Shown: in pieces, positions 42,633-52,545 of the stretch
How positions within the stretch are numbered: the stretch's first letter is position 1
Layout: each line of letters opens with the position of its first letter
DNA from: Mesorhizobium waimense
Lineage (GTDB): Bacteria; Pseudomonadota; Alphaproteobacteria; Rhizobiales; Rhizobiaceae
Reading direction: 5' to 3'
NCBI RefSeq assembly: GCF_003601975.1
Contig: NZ_QZWZ01000029.1
Coordinates: 1-64,000 of the forward strand
DNA: 64,000 bases
The notes under the pieces: generated by a model
What the model saw: the letters and a program-made list of their open reading frames with translations, nothing else
What the model was told of the DNA's origin: nothing
The model's database searches: none
Program-made: the position numbers and the translations under genes

Positions 42633-42845
42633 ATGGATTCGCCAAACAAGCTGGAGAACCTGCGCTTTACTCTAGACCTGCTGAGCGCGCTCCGCCGTCG
42701 GATGCACGAGGATGGCGAAGATCTGCTGACCTACCTGATCGATATGGCCTGTCTCGAGGCCAGCGACCGGCTGAAACAGTCGGAGAACGAAAAAGGCCCG
42801 CGTCACGGAGGAACCGATCACGCGGGCCGGCCGACGTTCGGGTAG
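42633..42845 (+). CDS. Small hypothetical protein overlapping a minus-strand terminator
   Basis: 70 residues; MDSPNKLENLRFTLDLLSAL, then RRRMHEDGEDLLTYLIDMAC, helical and acidic. AGGAGG 8 nt before the ATG is strong. The last 17 codons (KGPRHGGTDHAGRPTFG) are encoded across the hairpin terminator of the opposite-strand operon, so the C-terminus may be an accident of overlap. Confidence 0.65.
   Translation: MDSPNKLENLRFTLDLLSALRRRMHEDGEDLLTYLIDMACLEASDRLKQSENEKGPRHGGTDHAGRPTFG
42790..42828 (-). terminator. Terminator of the HipA-like/DUF3037 operon
   Basis: Arms GGCCCGCGT (42795-42803) and ACGCGGGCC (42820-42828), followed on the minus strand by TTTTTCG. It lies inside the 3' end of the plus-strand gene at 42633-42845. 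Confidence 0.75.
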
Positions 42846-43113
42846 AAGCATTGGGCTGATCGACCATGTCGCCGGAAACATTCGACTTCGCCAGCTTGTG
42901 GAACGCCCGCTCGATGCTTGCCAGATCATGGCGCAACTCGCGCCGTCCAAGGTCGGAAACACCTTTGAAATACGGCCATAAGAACGCCGCATGACCGCGC
43001 CGAGGAACCCGCTTCTCGCAGCATGCACGACGATGCCCACGTTGATTTGCTCACCACCAACGGGGTCGTGGCGATAGCGAAGGATCATAATAGGTGTATG
43101 GTTCGCGCTTCAT
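42846..43113 (-). pseudogene. DUF3037-like gene, frameshifted and truncated
   Basis: The ATG at 43113 overlaps the stop of the kinase-like gene (ATGA). MKREPYTYY starts in one frame; ILRYRHDPVGGEQINVGIVV, SGFLGAVMRRSYGRISKVFP continues in a second; RHDLASIERAFHKLAKSNVS in a third. Together they match the N-terminal half of DUF3037 proteins, which normally run to about 250-300 residues. The C-terminal half is absent: the terminator follows directly. Confidence 0.72.
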
Positions 43114-43841
43114 GACAAGATCCGTTCCAGTTCTTTCAGACACGCATCGATATTGTCCCGAACCTGCTTAAGGTGGAGTATCGCTTCGGCCAAATTGGGA
43201 CGTGTAGCTCCCCATTCCTCAGGCAAGGTAGCGTCGTACTGCGCCAAGCGGGCATCCGACAAGCCTGACCAAAAGTCGCGTACATGCCGGAAATCGAGAT
43301 CGTCGCGCTTTGACAATTGCTTGGCGAAGATGTGCTCGCTGTCTTGGCCGTAGCGCCTCATTATCTCCAAATTGCCCACCTTCCACGGCTCACATTTCGG
43401 AAAGAGCCGCATTCGGAAGCCAAATGCGGCTTCGTGGTCGATCAAACGCCATTCAGTGTCTTTGACTAGCAAATTGGAATTGCGTGGTCCGCGATCACCA
43501 TTCGCAGCGAAGCCATCGAACGCCATCACCCCGATTGCCATCTCTACCTGTGAGGCCACGATCCTGTCTGACGGTACCCGACGCCGCCACTGCTCGCCAG
43601 CGGCCTTGCACGCGAATGCGACTGTACAGGATCTTACCAACCTGTCCTTGATGTCGCTCCGGACTACTGACTGAACGAAGTCAGCATCAAGCTCCACGAA
43701 GAAGGGCTCATTGACCGGGAGGCCGAGGTCCGCCGCAAGCAGAGAACCGAGCATTTCATTCATCAGCCCTTCTTCGCTGCACTCACGGCCAGAAGAGACC
43801 TTCATAACGACTTCGTGCTCTACGCCATCATCGGTTTCCAC
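43110..43841 (-). CDS. HipA-like kinase family protein
   Basis: 243 residues from a GTG at 43841. VVMKVSSGRECSEEGLMNEM supplies the Lys- and Glu-bearing N-lobe, then LLAADLGLPVNEPFFVELD. The catalytic segment MAFDGFAANGDRGPRNSNLL near 125 and WRLIDHEAAFGF near 150 fit the HipA-type protein kinase fold (Asp/Asn of the catalytic loop and a DFG-like Asp). Family members are often paired with DUF3037 genes, as here; no HipB-type antitoxin is beside it. The N-terminus seems shorter than usual. Function of the pair is unknown. Confidence 0.72.
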   Translation of the reverse strand: METDDGVEHEVVMKVSSGRECSEEGLMNEMLGSLLAADLGLPVNEPFFVELDADFVQSVVRSDIKDRLVRSCTVAFACKAAGEQWRRRVPSDRIVASQVEMAIGVMAFDGFAANGDRGPRNSNLLVKDTEWRLIDHEAAFGFRMRLFPKCEPWKVGNLEIMRRYGQDSEHIFAKQLSKRDDLDFRHVRDFWSGLSDARLAQYDATLPEEWGATRPNLAEAILHLKQVRDNIDACLKELERILS

Positions 43842-44064
43842 CGTGATACGAGTTTTGAGTTCTTACAAGAACCACCGAAGGCTCCATCTGTCGGCCCAAC
43901 CGCCGCCGAGCCGGATGCCGTCAGGCAATGGTATGCGCCAGCGATCTCGGACTTACTCCACGATTGTTCATCTGATCGGGGTTTGCCCCCGCAGCTATGA
44001 GAACGGTAATGCACTCTGCACGTCCGCTAACGGATTTTCCGACCTGAGTTAAGGCGCCCCGCCG

Positions 44065-44673
44065 TCAATCCAGCGCACCGCTTTTCAGCACACCGCGCAC
44101 CTTCCACTGGCTCAGCGGAAAAATGTCCGGCGCGCCGCCCATCGCCGCATACCAGGAGTCCACAACCCATTCGGTGCCGCCGCGATCGCTGATCACCGCC
44201 GTCCAATGGGGATATCGCCCGTCGAAAAACAAGCCGCGCGAGGCATTGTCCTCAACCTTGTGAAACCTCAGCAGTTTTCGCTCGGCAAGATAGACCAGCA
44301 GCGCATGCGTGTTGGTCGATTCGTCGACACAATCCATCTGACCCCTAATGCGCGATGCACCGAATTCCGACTGCGGCAGATCGCGAACGCCAGTGGCCCG
44401 AAAAATGCGCTGCTCGAAATAGCGGACAGCCTTCGAAATAGCGGAACGCTCGGTTTGGGCTGAACCCGCGCCCGCATGCAAGATAGAGCGGAAGCGACCG
44501 TAGTCGCCGGAACCAAGCACAAGCATGGTGCGATAGTTGCAACCATAGCCGTGGCATATGGAGATCCGCTTGGATGCCGTCGCGGCCAGTTCGCTCGCGA
44601 CCGCCGGTCCGCCAACGGCAAGGAAGACTGTCAAAAGTGTCGCTCTGGCACAGATTTCGAAACTTGCGTCCAT
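44065..44673 (-). CDS. Secreted protein with possible Cys-His-Asp triad
   Basis: 202 residues from the ATG at 44673; an upstream ATG at 44781 is possible. Signal peptide VFLAVGGPAVASE near 16-28. Conserved-looking blocks: ICHGYGCNYRT, QMDCVDESTNTHALLVYLAE, YPHWTAVISDRGGTEWVVDS, WYAAMGGAPDIFPLSQW. A Cys (MDC), His (PHW) and Asp (VVDSW) in this order suggest a papain-like or transglutaminase-like fold, but this is inference. Periplasmic. Confidence 0.65.
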   Translation of the reverse strand: MDASFEICARATLLTVFLAVGGPAVASELAATASKRISICHGYGCNYRTMLVLGSGDYGRFRSILHAGAGSAQTERSAISKAVRYFEQRIFRATGVRDLPQSEFGASRIRGQMDCVDESTNTHALLVYLAERKLLRFHKVEDNASRGLFFDGRYPHWTAVISDRGGTEWVVDSWYAAMGGAPDIFPLSQWKVRGVLKSGALD

Positions 44674-44788
44674 CCCCGACCATAGACGAGTGCGGCAGAA
44701 TGAGAACCACATTACCAGAGGCATTGCGTGAGTTATGCGGGCGGATAAGTTCGGATGGCCGCTATGGGTGGAAGCTGACACTTGGTCC

Positions 44789-45088
44789 CTAATCGAGGCG
44801 ATACGAGTTGCCGTCGAACGAAAGCGTCTTTCCGATGAATTTGGGTAGGTAGTCGTCGGCCACCGCTAAGACGTATTCCAGTCCGTTATCGTTTCGAATT
44901 TCTCCGCTCAGCTCACCTCCTTGCGCAGAAGTATACGCACCAATAATCACCCCTGTCGGAAACCTTCCGCCATTGAGATCAGTGTCCAGCCACATAATGG
45001 CTGGTATCGGATCAATGCCCTTGTCCCAGCGAAATTGATCGCAGAGGTGACGTATTCTGTCCTTGGCGCTGTCTGCGATTTTGAGCAT
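44789..45088 (-). CDS. Hypothetical protein, weak HesB-like pattern
   Basis: 99 residues: MLKIADSAKDRIRHLCDQFR, GGRFPTGVIIGAYTSAQGGE, DDYLPKFIGKTLSFDGNSYR. The LKI-DSAKDRI start and the end strand resemble the A-type iron-sulfur carrier fold, but the cluster cysteines are missing. Function unknown. No clear operon partner. Confidence 0.55.
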   Translation of the reverse strand: MLKIADSAKDRIRHLCDQFRWDKGIDPIPAIMWLDTDLNGGRFPTGVIIGAYTSAQGGELSGEIRNDNGLEYVLAVADDYLPKFIGKTLSFDGNSYRLD

Positions 45089-45511
45089 AGGTCATCCCAT
45101 ATGCGCTTCGCCGCCGTTACAAAGCGCAATCTGCCCCCACCATAGCGGAGCGCCGTGGAAGAACCCTTTAGTTGAGACCGCAAATTGAACTGAAATAGAA
45201 GGTTTGAAAATCGAACTCGGTCGTTCAGACCGATGCGTTTGGAGCTTAAAGCAAGCTCGACCTTGCCGGTCAGGCCGCCTCAGCCCAGTGCCGTCGACGA
45301 ACCCGAAATCGACCCGCGCCGGGCCAAGGACGGTCGCACAGTTGACGAATGCCTAGTCGGCCCTCGAGACTGGGCGCACCGAATGCGCAACTGTGGGCCC
45401 GCCTAGTTGACACGCCTTCCAGGTTCCCGCGACCCAGAAATGTCCGCTGAGCGGCTACGCGCATTATTGAGACACATCTCGGTTGGCTAAGATGGCGGGA
45501 AAGCCGCAATG
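45089..45511. other. Intergenic region at the right side of the island
   Basis: No supportable gene. Open frames on both strands lack start signals. Leads into the SDR tail remnant. Confidence 0.5.
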
Positions 45512-45680
45512 GCGGAAAACCCGGACATGGTTGCCTTCGCCCGCCAGCGGGTTCCGCCGCAGCGCTGGGGTCGGCCGCGGGAGATCGCCGGTGCTGCGCT
45601 TTTTCTTGCCAGCGATGCGGCGTCCTTCGTCAAACTGGCATGTCCTGACTGTTGACGGCGGCATGTCTGTACAGTTGTGA
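45512..45680 (+). pseudogene. 3' remnant of a short-chain dehydrogenase gene
   Basis: In one frame: NPDMVAFARQRVPPQRWGRP, REIAGAALFLASDAASFV, the conserved C-terminal part of SDR enzymes. After an extra base near 45632 the frame changes and WHVLTVDGGMSVQL plus TGA completes the usual SDR ending. The catalytic and cofactor-binding parts are absent. Confidence 0.8.
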
Positions 45681-45745
45681 CGATGGCGAGGCAGGAACTT
45701 GCCGTACACGCCTCGAACAATCGTCGCGGGACTTGGTGAGGGTTT

Positions 45746-47590
<1,845 letters not shown>

Positions 47591-47804
47591 CACCTTGTCG
47601 CCCGCTGTTGAAGTGCATGCGCGGATTGGATCCGTCCGCCCGATTCCGCCGGCGTTCGAGTCGCCAAGGACCTGCTGTCCTGCTTGGCCGATAAAGCTGG
47701 GCAGTTCCAGCCCTGTTAAGTATATTTTCACCATCATGCGGCACGGTTGCGGTCCTGCGGCGATGTTTTGAGTACCGCGGCGCTACAAGCGCCCAGGCAA
47801 CACA

Positions 47805-47828
47805 CCCGCGCCTCTCCGGAGGCGCGGG
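47805..47828. terminator. Hairpin terminator after the hexuronate operon
   Basis: Perfect stem CCCGCGCCTC / GAGGCGCGGG with a TCCG loop. The T run (TTTTCC) follows on the plus side; on the minus side TGTGTT follows. It lies 30 nt downstream of the last gene of the minus-strand uronate operon and is the likely end of that transcript. Confidence 0.7.
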
Positions 47829-47858
47829 TTTTCCATTTCTGGAATGGGCCGAAAAAGG

Positions 47859-48197
47859 TCAGCCGAGGAAATCGGCGCGGTGCGGCGTGAAACTGTCGAC
47901 CAGACGCCCAGCCTCGAGTGCCTTGACGCCATGCACCAGGTTGGACGGGACGATGAAGCTGCTGCCCGCGTCCAGAATTTCGCTCCTGCCGTCGATGGTG
48001 ACCTCGAAGCGGCCTTCGGCGACGTAGCTCGCCTGCACATGCGGGTGCGAATGCAGCGCGCCGACACCGCCCTTGTCGAAGGCGAACTCGACCATCATCA
48101 GCTCGTCAGTCGTGAGCAGGACGCGTCTGCGGTTGCCATCCGGCGTTGGCGTCCAGGCTCCCTCACCGGCATGCGAAAAGATTTTTGTACCGGTCAT
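47859..48197 (-). CDS. kdgF: KdgF-like cupin (uronate linearisation)
   Basis: 112 residues from the ATG at 48197 (an ATG two codons upstream is also open). Small cupin with the metal site GALHSHPHVQASYVAEGRFE near 48 and a second His in PSNLVHGVKALEAG near 86. KdgF proteins convert cyclic 4,5-unsaturated uronates to linear 4-deoxy-5-keto uronate, the substrate of KduI. Its place behind kduI-kduD strongly supports that role. Confidence 0.82.
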   Translation of the reverse strand: MTGTKIFSHAGEGAWTPTPDGNRRRVLLTTDELMMVEFAFDKGGVGALHSHPHVQASYVAEGRFEVTIDGRSEILDAGSSFIVPSNLVHGVKALEAGRLVDSFTPHRADFLG

Positions 48198-48207
48198 GGT
48201 CATTTCC

Positions 48208-48975
48208 TCATCGCGCCAGCCAGCCGCCATCCACCGGCACCACGGCGCCATGCATGTAGTTGGACGCCGGCGCCAGCAGGAAGACGGCGGCATCGCCAAT
48301 GTCTTCCGGTTCGCCCCAGCGCCCCGCGGGAATGCGCGCCAGGATCGCGGCGCTGCGGTCGGGATCGGCGCGCAGCGCTTCGGTGTTGTTGGTTTCGATA
48401 TAGCCCGGTGCGATGGCGTTGACGTTGATGCCTTTTGCCGCCCATTCGCAGGCGAGCAGCCTTGTGATGCCGAGCACGCCATGTTTCGAGGCAGTGTAGG
48501 AGGCGACCCGGATGCCACCCTGGAAGCTGAGCACCGAGGCGATGTTGACGATCTTGCCGCGCCGTCCCGGATCGGCAAGCGCGCGCCTGGCAAAGCCCTG
48601 GCTGAGCATGAAAACCGTCTTCAGATTGACGTCGATGACATCATCCCAGTCGGTCTCGGTCAAATCGACAGCATCGGCACGGCGGATGATGCCGGCATTG
48701 TTGACCAGGCCGTCGAGCGGCCCGCCTTCATTCCAAACCTGGTCGAGCATCGCCTGGGCAGCCATCGGGTCACCAAGGTCGCAGTGCATCGCTTCGAATC
48801 GTCCACCTGTCGCCGCGACCTTTTCAGCCGTCTCGTCCATCGCCGAGCGGCCGACGCCGATCACCCGGCCACCGGCGCGTGCGACCGAGACGGCAATGCC
48901 CTGGCCGATGCCGGTGTTGGCGCCGGTGACCAGGATGCGTTTGCCGGCAAGGCTGAAGGCCGAGAGGTCACTCAT
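48208..48975 (-). CDS. kduD: 2-dehydro-3-deoxy-D-gluconate 5-dehydrogenase (SDR)
   Basis: 255 residues. SDR motifs: ILVTGANTGIGQGIAVSVAR near 14, NNAGI near 91, catalytic Ser-Tyr-Lys in NIASVLSF and YTASKHG, then the C-terminal PVDGGWLAR. KduD reduces or oxidises 2,5-diketo-3-deoxygluconate to KDG. Its ATG overlaps the kduI stop (ATGA), so the pair is translationally coupled. Confidence 0.9.
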   Translation of the reverse strand: MSDLSAFSLAGKRILVTGANTGIGQGIAVSVARAGGRVIGVGRSAMDETAEKVAATGGRFEAMHCDLGDPMAAQAMLDQVWNEGGPLDGLVNNAGIIRRADAVDLTETDWDDVIDVNLKTVFMLSQGFARRALADPGRRGKIVNIASVLSFQGGIRVASYTASKHGVLGITRLLACEWAAKGINVNAIAPGYIETNNTEALRADPDRSAAILARIPAGRWGEPEDIGDAAVFLLAPASNYMHGAVVPVDGGWLAR

Positions 48976-49823
48976 CGCAATTCGTCCAGCGCCACCGGGT
49001 CGACGTCGGTATAGTCGACATTGTCGCCGGCCATCGCCCAGACAAAGGCGTAGCTGGAGGTGCCCGCGCCCGAATGGATCGACCATCCCGGCGACAGCAC
49101 CACCTCCTCGTTGCGCATCACCAGATGGCGTGTTTCATCCGGCTCGCCCATGAAATGAAACACCCGCGCCGTCTCCGGCAGGTCGAAATAGAGATAGGCC
49201 TCCATGCGCCGGTCATGCACATGGCACGGCATGGTGTTCCAGATGGAGCCTGTCGCCAGCTGCGTCATGCCGACCACCAGCTGGCAGGTCTTTGCGCCCT
49301 CGGCATGGATGAACTGGAAGATCGAGCGTTCGTTGCAGGTATCCTTGCTGCCGAGATCGAGCCGCTTGGCGTCGCCGATCCGGATCAGGCGGCTGGGATA
49401 GGTGTGATGCGCCGGTGCACTCAGCAGATAGAACTTAGCCGGCTTGTCGGCATTTGCTGAAGCGAACGACACCTGCTGCGTGCCCATGCCGAGATAAAGC
49501 ATATCGCGCGACGCCAGCTCATAGGGGAGACCATCCGCTGTGACAGTGCCGGCGCCGCCGATGCTGACTGCGATCAGTTCGCGGCGATCGAGGAACGTTT
49601 TCGTGCCGGTCGGCTTGATCGCTTCCAGCGGCAACACCGAACCGACCGGCATCGCACCGCCGACGATCATGCGGTCGTAGTGAGTGTAGGTCAGGCTGAC
49701 GCGATCGGCCTGGAACAGCCCGTCGATATGGAAATGGTGGCGCAGCTCATCGGTGCCCATGGCCGCCGCGGCGGCCGGGTCAATGGCGAAGCGCGAGGAA
49801 AATTCGGTGTGTTTCTGGTCCAT
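48972..49823 (-). CDS. kduI: 5-dehydro-4-deoxy-D-glucuronate isomerase
   Basis: 283 residues from the ATG at 49823, MDQKHTEFSSRFAIDPAAAA. Bicupin with TYTHYDRMIVGGAMPVGSVL near 45 and the zinc site MPCHVHDRRMEAYLYFDLPE near 195-215. It isomerises 5-keto-4-deoxyuronate to 2,5-diketo-3-deoxygluconate. Length equals that of the enterobacterial enzyme. Follows the GntR gene by 20 bp. Confidence 0.95.
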   Translation of the reverse strand: MDQKHTEFSSRFAIDPAAAAAMGTDELRHHFHIDGLFQADRVSLTYTHYDRMIVGGAMPVGSVLPLEAIKPTGTKTFLDRRELIAVSIGGAGTVTADGLPYELASRDMLYLGMGTQQVSFASANADKPAKFYLLSAPAHHTYPSRLIRIGDAKRLDLGSKDTCNERSIFQFIHAEGAKTCQLVVGMTQLATGSIWNTMPCHVHDRRMEAYLYFDLPETARVFHFMGEPDETRHLVMRNEEVVLSPGWSIHSGAGTSSYAFVWAMAGDNVDYTDVDPVALDELR

Positions 49824-49843
49824 TGCTACCTTGCTTGAAATCT

Positions 49844-50620
49844 TCACTCTGTCGAGGCGGCTTTCACCGAGTTGGCGTAGAAGGCCTGCCGCGCCTGCAG
49901 GCGCTCGCGATAGCGCTGCTGGCTGGCGGAAAGATGCGCGCGCATCGCTTCGCGCGCGGCCGCCGCATCGCCGCCCGAAATCGCGTTCAGGATCACCAGA
50001 TGCTCGCGCTGCAGCCCGCGCTGGTAGCTGTCGGACTGTACGAGCTCGGTCGACCACGGCGAGGTGACGTCGCAAGGAATGGCGCGCCTTCCAAGCACGT
50101 CGAGCATCTCGACATAGAACGGATTGTTGGTGGCGCTGGCGATCGCCCGGTGGAAAGCAAGGTCGGCGGGGCCGGTCGGCTCGCTGGCAAGCAGCAGCCG
50201 CTCGAACTCGAAGAAGGCTTCCTGGATCGCCGCTTCCTGCGCCGCGTTGTGGCGGATGGCGGCAAGTCCGGCCGATTCGATCTCGATCGCCAGACGGACT
50301 TCGAGCACGTTGAGCGCGATCGAATCCTTGCTGCCCATGTCGGCGGCAAGAGCCCCGAACATCGTCGAAATGTGCTCGGTGACGAAGACGCCGGCGCCCT
50401 GGCGCGGCTCGACCAGCCCGTCGGCGGCAAGCTTGGCCAGCGCCTCGCGGATTACGGTGCGGCTGACGCCGAAGGTCTCGGTCAGCTGGCCCTCGGTCGG
50501 CAGCTTCTGCCCCGGCTGGATCTCGCCCGCTTGCAGCTGCTTGCGGATCGCCGCGACGACCGTCTCCGAAAGCTTGGGCTTGCGCTCGACCCTGAGGTCA
50601 ACAGCGGTGTCCGATGCCAT
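49844..50620 (-). CDS. GntR-family (FadR-type) regulator of hexuronate genes
   Basis: 258 residues: winged helix-turn-helix at 15-80 (LSETVVAAIRKQLQAGEIQP, FGVSRTVIREALAKLAADGL) and FCD domain at 100-235. Encoded inside the operon between the TRAP transporter and kduI, it likely controls the whole cluster, and the palindrome at 55012-55046 is the best candidate site. Relatives (UxuR/ExuR/KdgR-like) respond to uronates or KDG. Confidence 0.9.
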   Translation of the reverse strand: MASDTAVDLRVERKPKLSETVVAAIRKQLQAGEIQPGQKLPTEGQLTETFGVSRTVIREALAKLAADGLVEPRQGAGVFVTEHISTMFGALAADMGSKDSIALNVLEVRLAIEIESAGLAAIRHNAAQEAAIQEAFFEFERLLLASEPTGPADLAFHRAIASATNNPFYVEMLDVLGRRAIPCDVTSPWSTELVQSDSYQRGLQREHLVILNAISGGDAAAAREAMRAHLSASQQRYRERLQARQAFYANSVKAASTE

Positions 50621-50629
50621 GTCGCTCCC

Positions 50630-51910
50630 CTATTTGAACACGCTCGGCAGCCAGAGCGAGATCGCCGGAATATACGTCACCAGCCCCAGAACTACGATAC
50701 CGGCGCCATAGAACGGCCAGATCGAGCGCATCGCTTCCCACACCGTGATCTTGCCGACGGCGCAGGCGACGAATTGCACGGTGCCGACCGGCGGCGTGTT
50801 TAGCCCGATGCCGAGATTGAGGATGGTGATGACGCCGAAATGCACCGGATCGACGCCATAATGCGTCACCAGCGGCAGGAAGATCGGCGTGCAGATTATG
50901 ATCATCGGCCCCATGTCCATGAAGGTGCCGAGCAGGAGCATCAGCACGTTGAGCAGCAGGAGCACGATCAGCGGATCAGTGGAGATGGCGTTCATGCCGG
51001 CGATCAAGGCAGCCGGCACCCTGAGGTAGGCCATCAGCCAGCTGAACGAAGCCGCCATGCCGATGATCAACAGCACCATTGCCGTGGTCCGCACCGCACC
51101 CTTCGTGGCGTGGACGAAGTCGTTCCACCGCATTGTGCGATAGCCAAGGACGGTGACCAGCAGAGCGTAGATGACGGCGATGCAGGAGCTTTCGCTGGCC
51201 GTGAAGACGCCCGAGCGGACGCCGCCGAAAATAATACCGATAAGCAGCAGTCCGGGAATGGAGATGAGGAACAACCGGCCCGCCCTGGCGAAGCCGGGAA
51301 AGGGTTCGGTCGGATAGCCGCGGTGGCGCGCCACGACATAGGCGGTGACCATCAGCGACGCGGCGAGCAGAAGGCCCGGCAGGATGCCGGCGGTGAACAG
51401 GTCGGCGATCGAGATCTTGCCGCCACCCGAAATCGAATAGATGATCATGTTCTGCGACGGCGGCAACAAGAGCGCGATCAGCGCGGCCATCGAGGTGACG
51501 TTGACGGCGTAGTCGGCGCCGTAGCCGCGCTCCTTCATCTGCGGAATCATCAACCCACCGACAGCCGCCGCCTCGGCCACCGCCGAACCGGAAATGCCGC
51601 CGAACATGGTTGCGGCGATGATGTTGACCTGGCCGAGCCCGCCGCGCATATGCCCGACGAGCGAGCCGGCGAAGGCGACGATGCGCTGGGCGATACCGCC
51701 GCGCACCATCAGATCGCCGGCATAGATGAAGAACGGGATCGCCATAAGCGAAAACACGCTCATGCCGGAATTCAGCCGCTGGAACACCACCAGCGGCGGC
51801 AGGCCGAGATAGACGATGGTGGCGAAGCTGGCGGCGCCGAGGCAGAACGCGATCGGCGTGCCTATGAACATAAGCAATGTGAAGACGCCGAACAGGATCC
51901 AGATTTCCAT
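50630..51910 (-). CDS. dctM: TRAP transporter large permease DctM
   Basis: 426 residues with about twelve membrane segments. Typical DctM blocks: FAGSLVGHMRGGLGQVNIIA near 78, GISGSAVAEAAAVGGLMIPQ near 105, and LGIGLNTPPVGTVQFV near 372. With DctQ it forms the Na+-driven secondary importer fed by DctP. It starts immediately after the dctQ stop (TAGATG). Confidence 0.95.
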   Translation of the reverse strand: MEIWILFGVFTLLMFIGTPIAFCLGAASFATIVYLGLPPLVVFQRLNSGMSVFSLMAIPFFIYAGDLMVRGGIAQRIVAFAGSLVGHMRGGLGQVNIIAATMFGGISGSAVAEAAAVGGLMIPQMKERGYGADYAVNVTSMAALIALLLPPSQNMIIYSISGGGKISIADLFTAGILPGLLLAASLMVTAYVVARHRGYPTEPFPGFARAGRLFLISIPGLLLIGIIFGGVRSGVFTASESSCIAVIYALLVTVLGYRTMRWNDFVHATKGAVRTTAMVLLIIGMAASFSWLMAYLRVPAALIAGMNAISTDPLIVLLLLNVLMLLLGTFMDMGPMIIICTPIFLPLVTHYGVDPVHFGVITILNLGIGLNTPPVGTVQFVACAVGKITVWEAMRSIWPFYGAGIVVLGLVTYIPAISLWLPSVFK

Positions 51911-52481
51911 CTACGCCTCCTGCACCGCTGGCATTTCGGGCACCGCTTCGAGATTGATATCCTTGTCGACGTCGACCCCAGCCCATCTGAGCAGCATGCG
52001 CTCCAGCGAAAACAGGCTGATGAGCACACCGCCCACGGTCAGCGGCAGGTAGTCGAAGCCGCCGGGAAGTCCGAGCGCCGGGATCGTCGAATGCCAGGTC
52101 AGCGCAACCAGCTTCATTCCGTACCACACCATGCCGATGCCGAAGGCGAACGCGACAAGGTCGGAGATGGTCCGCAACGCGCCCTTGCTGCCCTTGGGCA
52201 GGACATAGAGCAGCACGTCGAATCCCATGTGGAAATTCTCGCGCACGCCGACGGCGGCGCCGAGGAAGATGAACCAGCTCATCACCATGATGGCGCTGGT
52301 CTCGGTCCAGCTCGGCGACGCGTTGAGCACGAAACGGGAGAACACCTGGTAGGCGACAAGTGCTGTCATGGCGACCAGCCCGATACCGGCCAGGTACAAG
52401 GCGCCGTCGCAGACTCTCGAAAGAGCGGCGCTGACGCGCTGCATGGGCAGCGTCTTGCTGCTTGCCGGTTCTGTCGCCATC
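51911..52481 (-). CDS. dctQ: TRAP transporter small permease DctQ
   Basis: 189 residues from the ATG at 52481 (GGGGAGGG 7 nt upstream). Four membrane helices, with RFVLNASPSWTETSAIMVMS near 48 and GAAVGVRENFHMGFDVLL near 74, the DctQ signature. Directly coupled to dctM. Confidence 0.93.
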
Positions 52482-52545
52482 TGGCCCTCCCCAAACCTGT
52501 CAAAATGGTTGCGGGCGGCCGCGATAGCCGGCCCCGCAATCAAAC

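Noticed and set aside
45220..45240. Short match TTCAGACCGATGC to the 3' end of recQ
   Set aside because: Only 13 bases, not extended on either side; may be chance.
38047..45745. Second copy of the tRNA-Ser 3' end (att site)
   Set aside because: Read through for the T-arm and acceptor sequence on both strands; no copy of useful length was seen.
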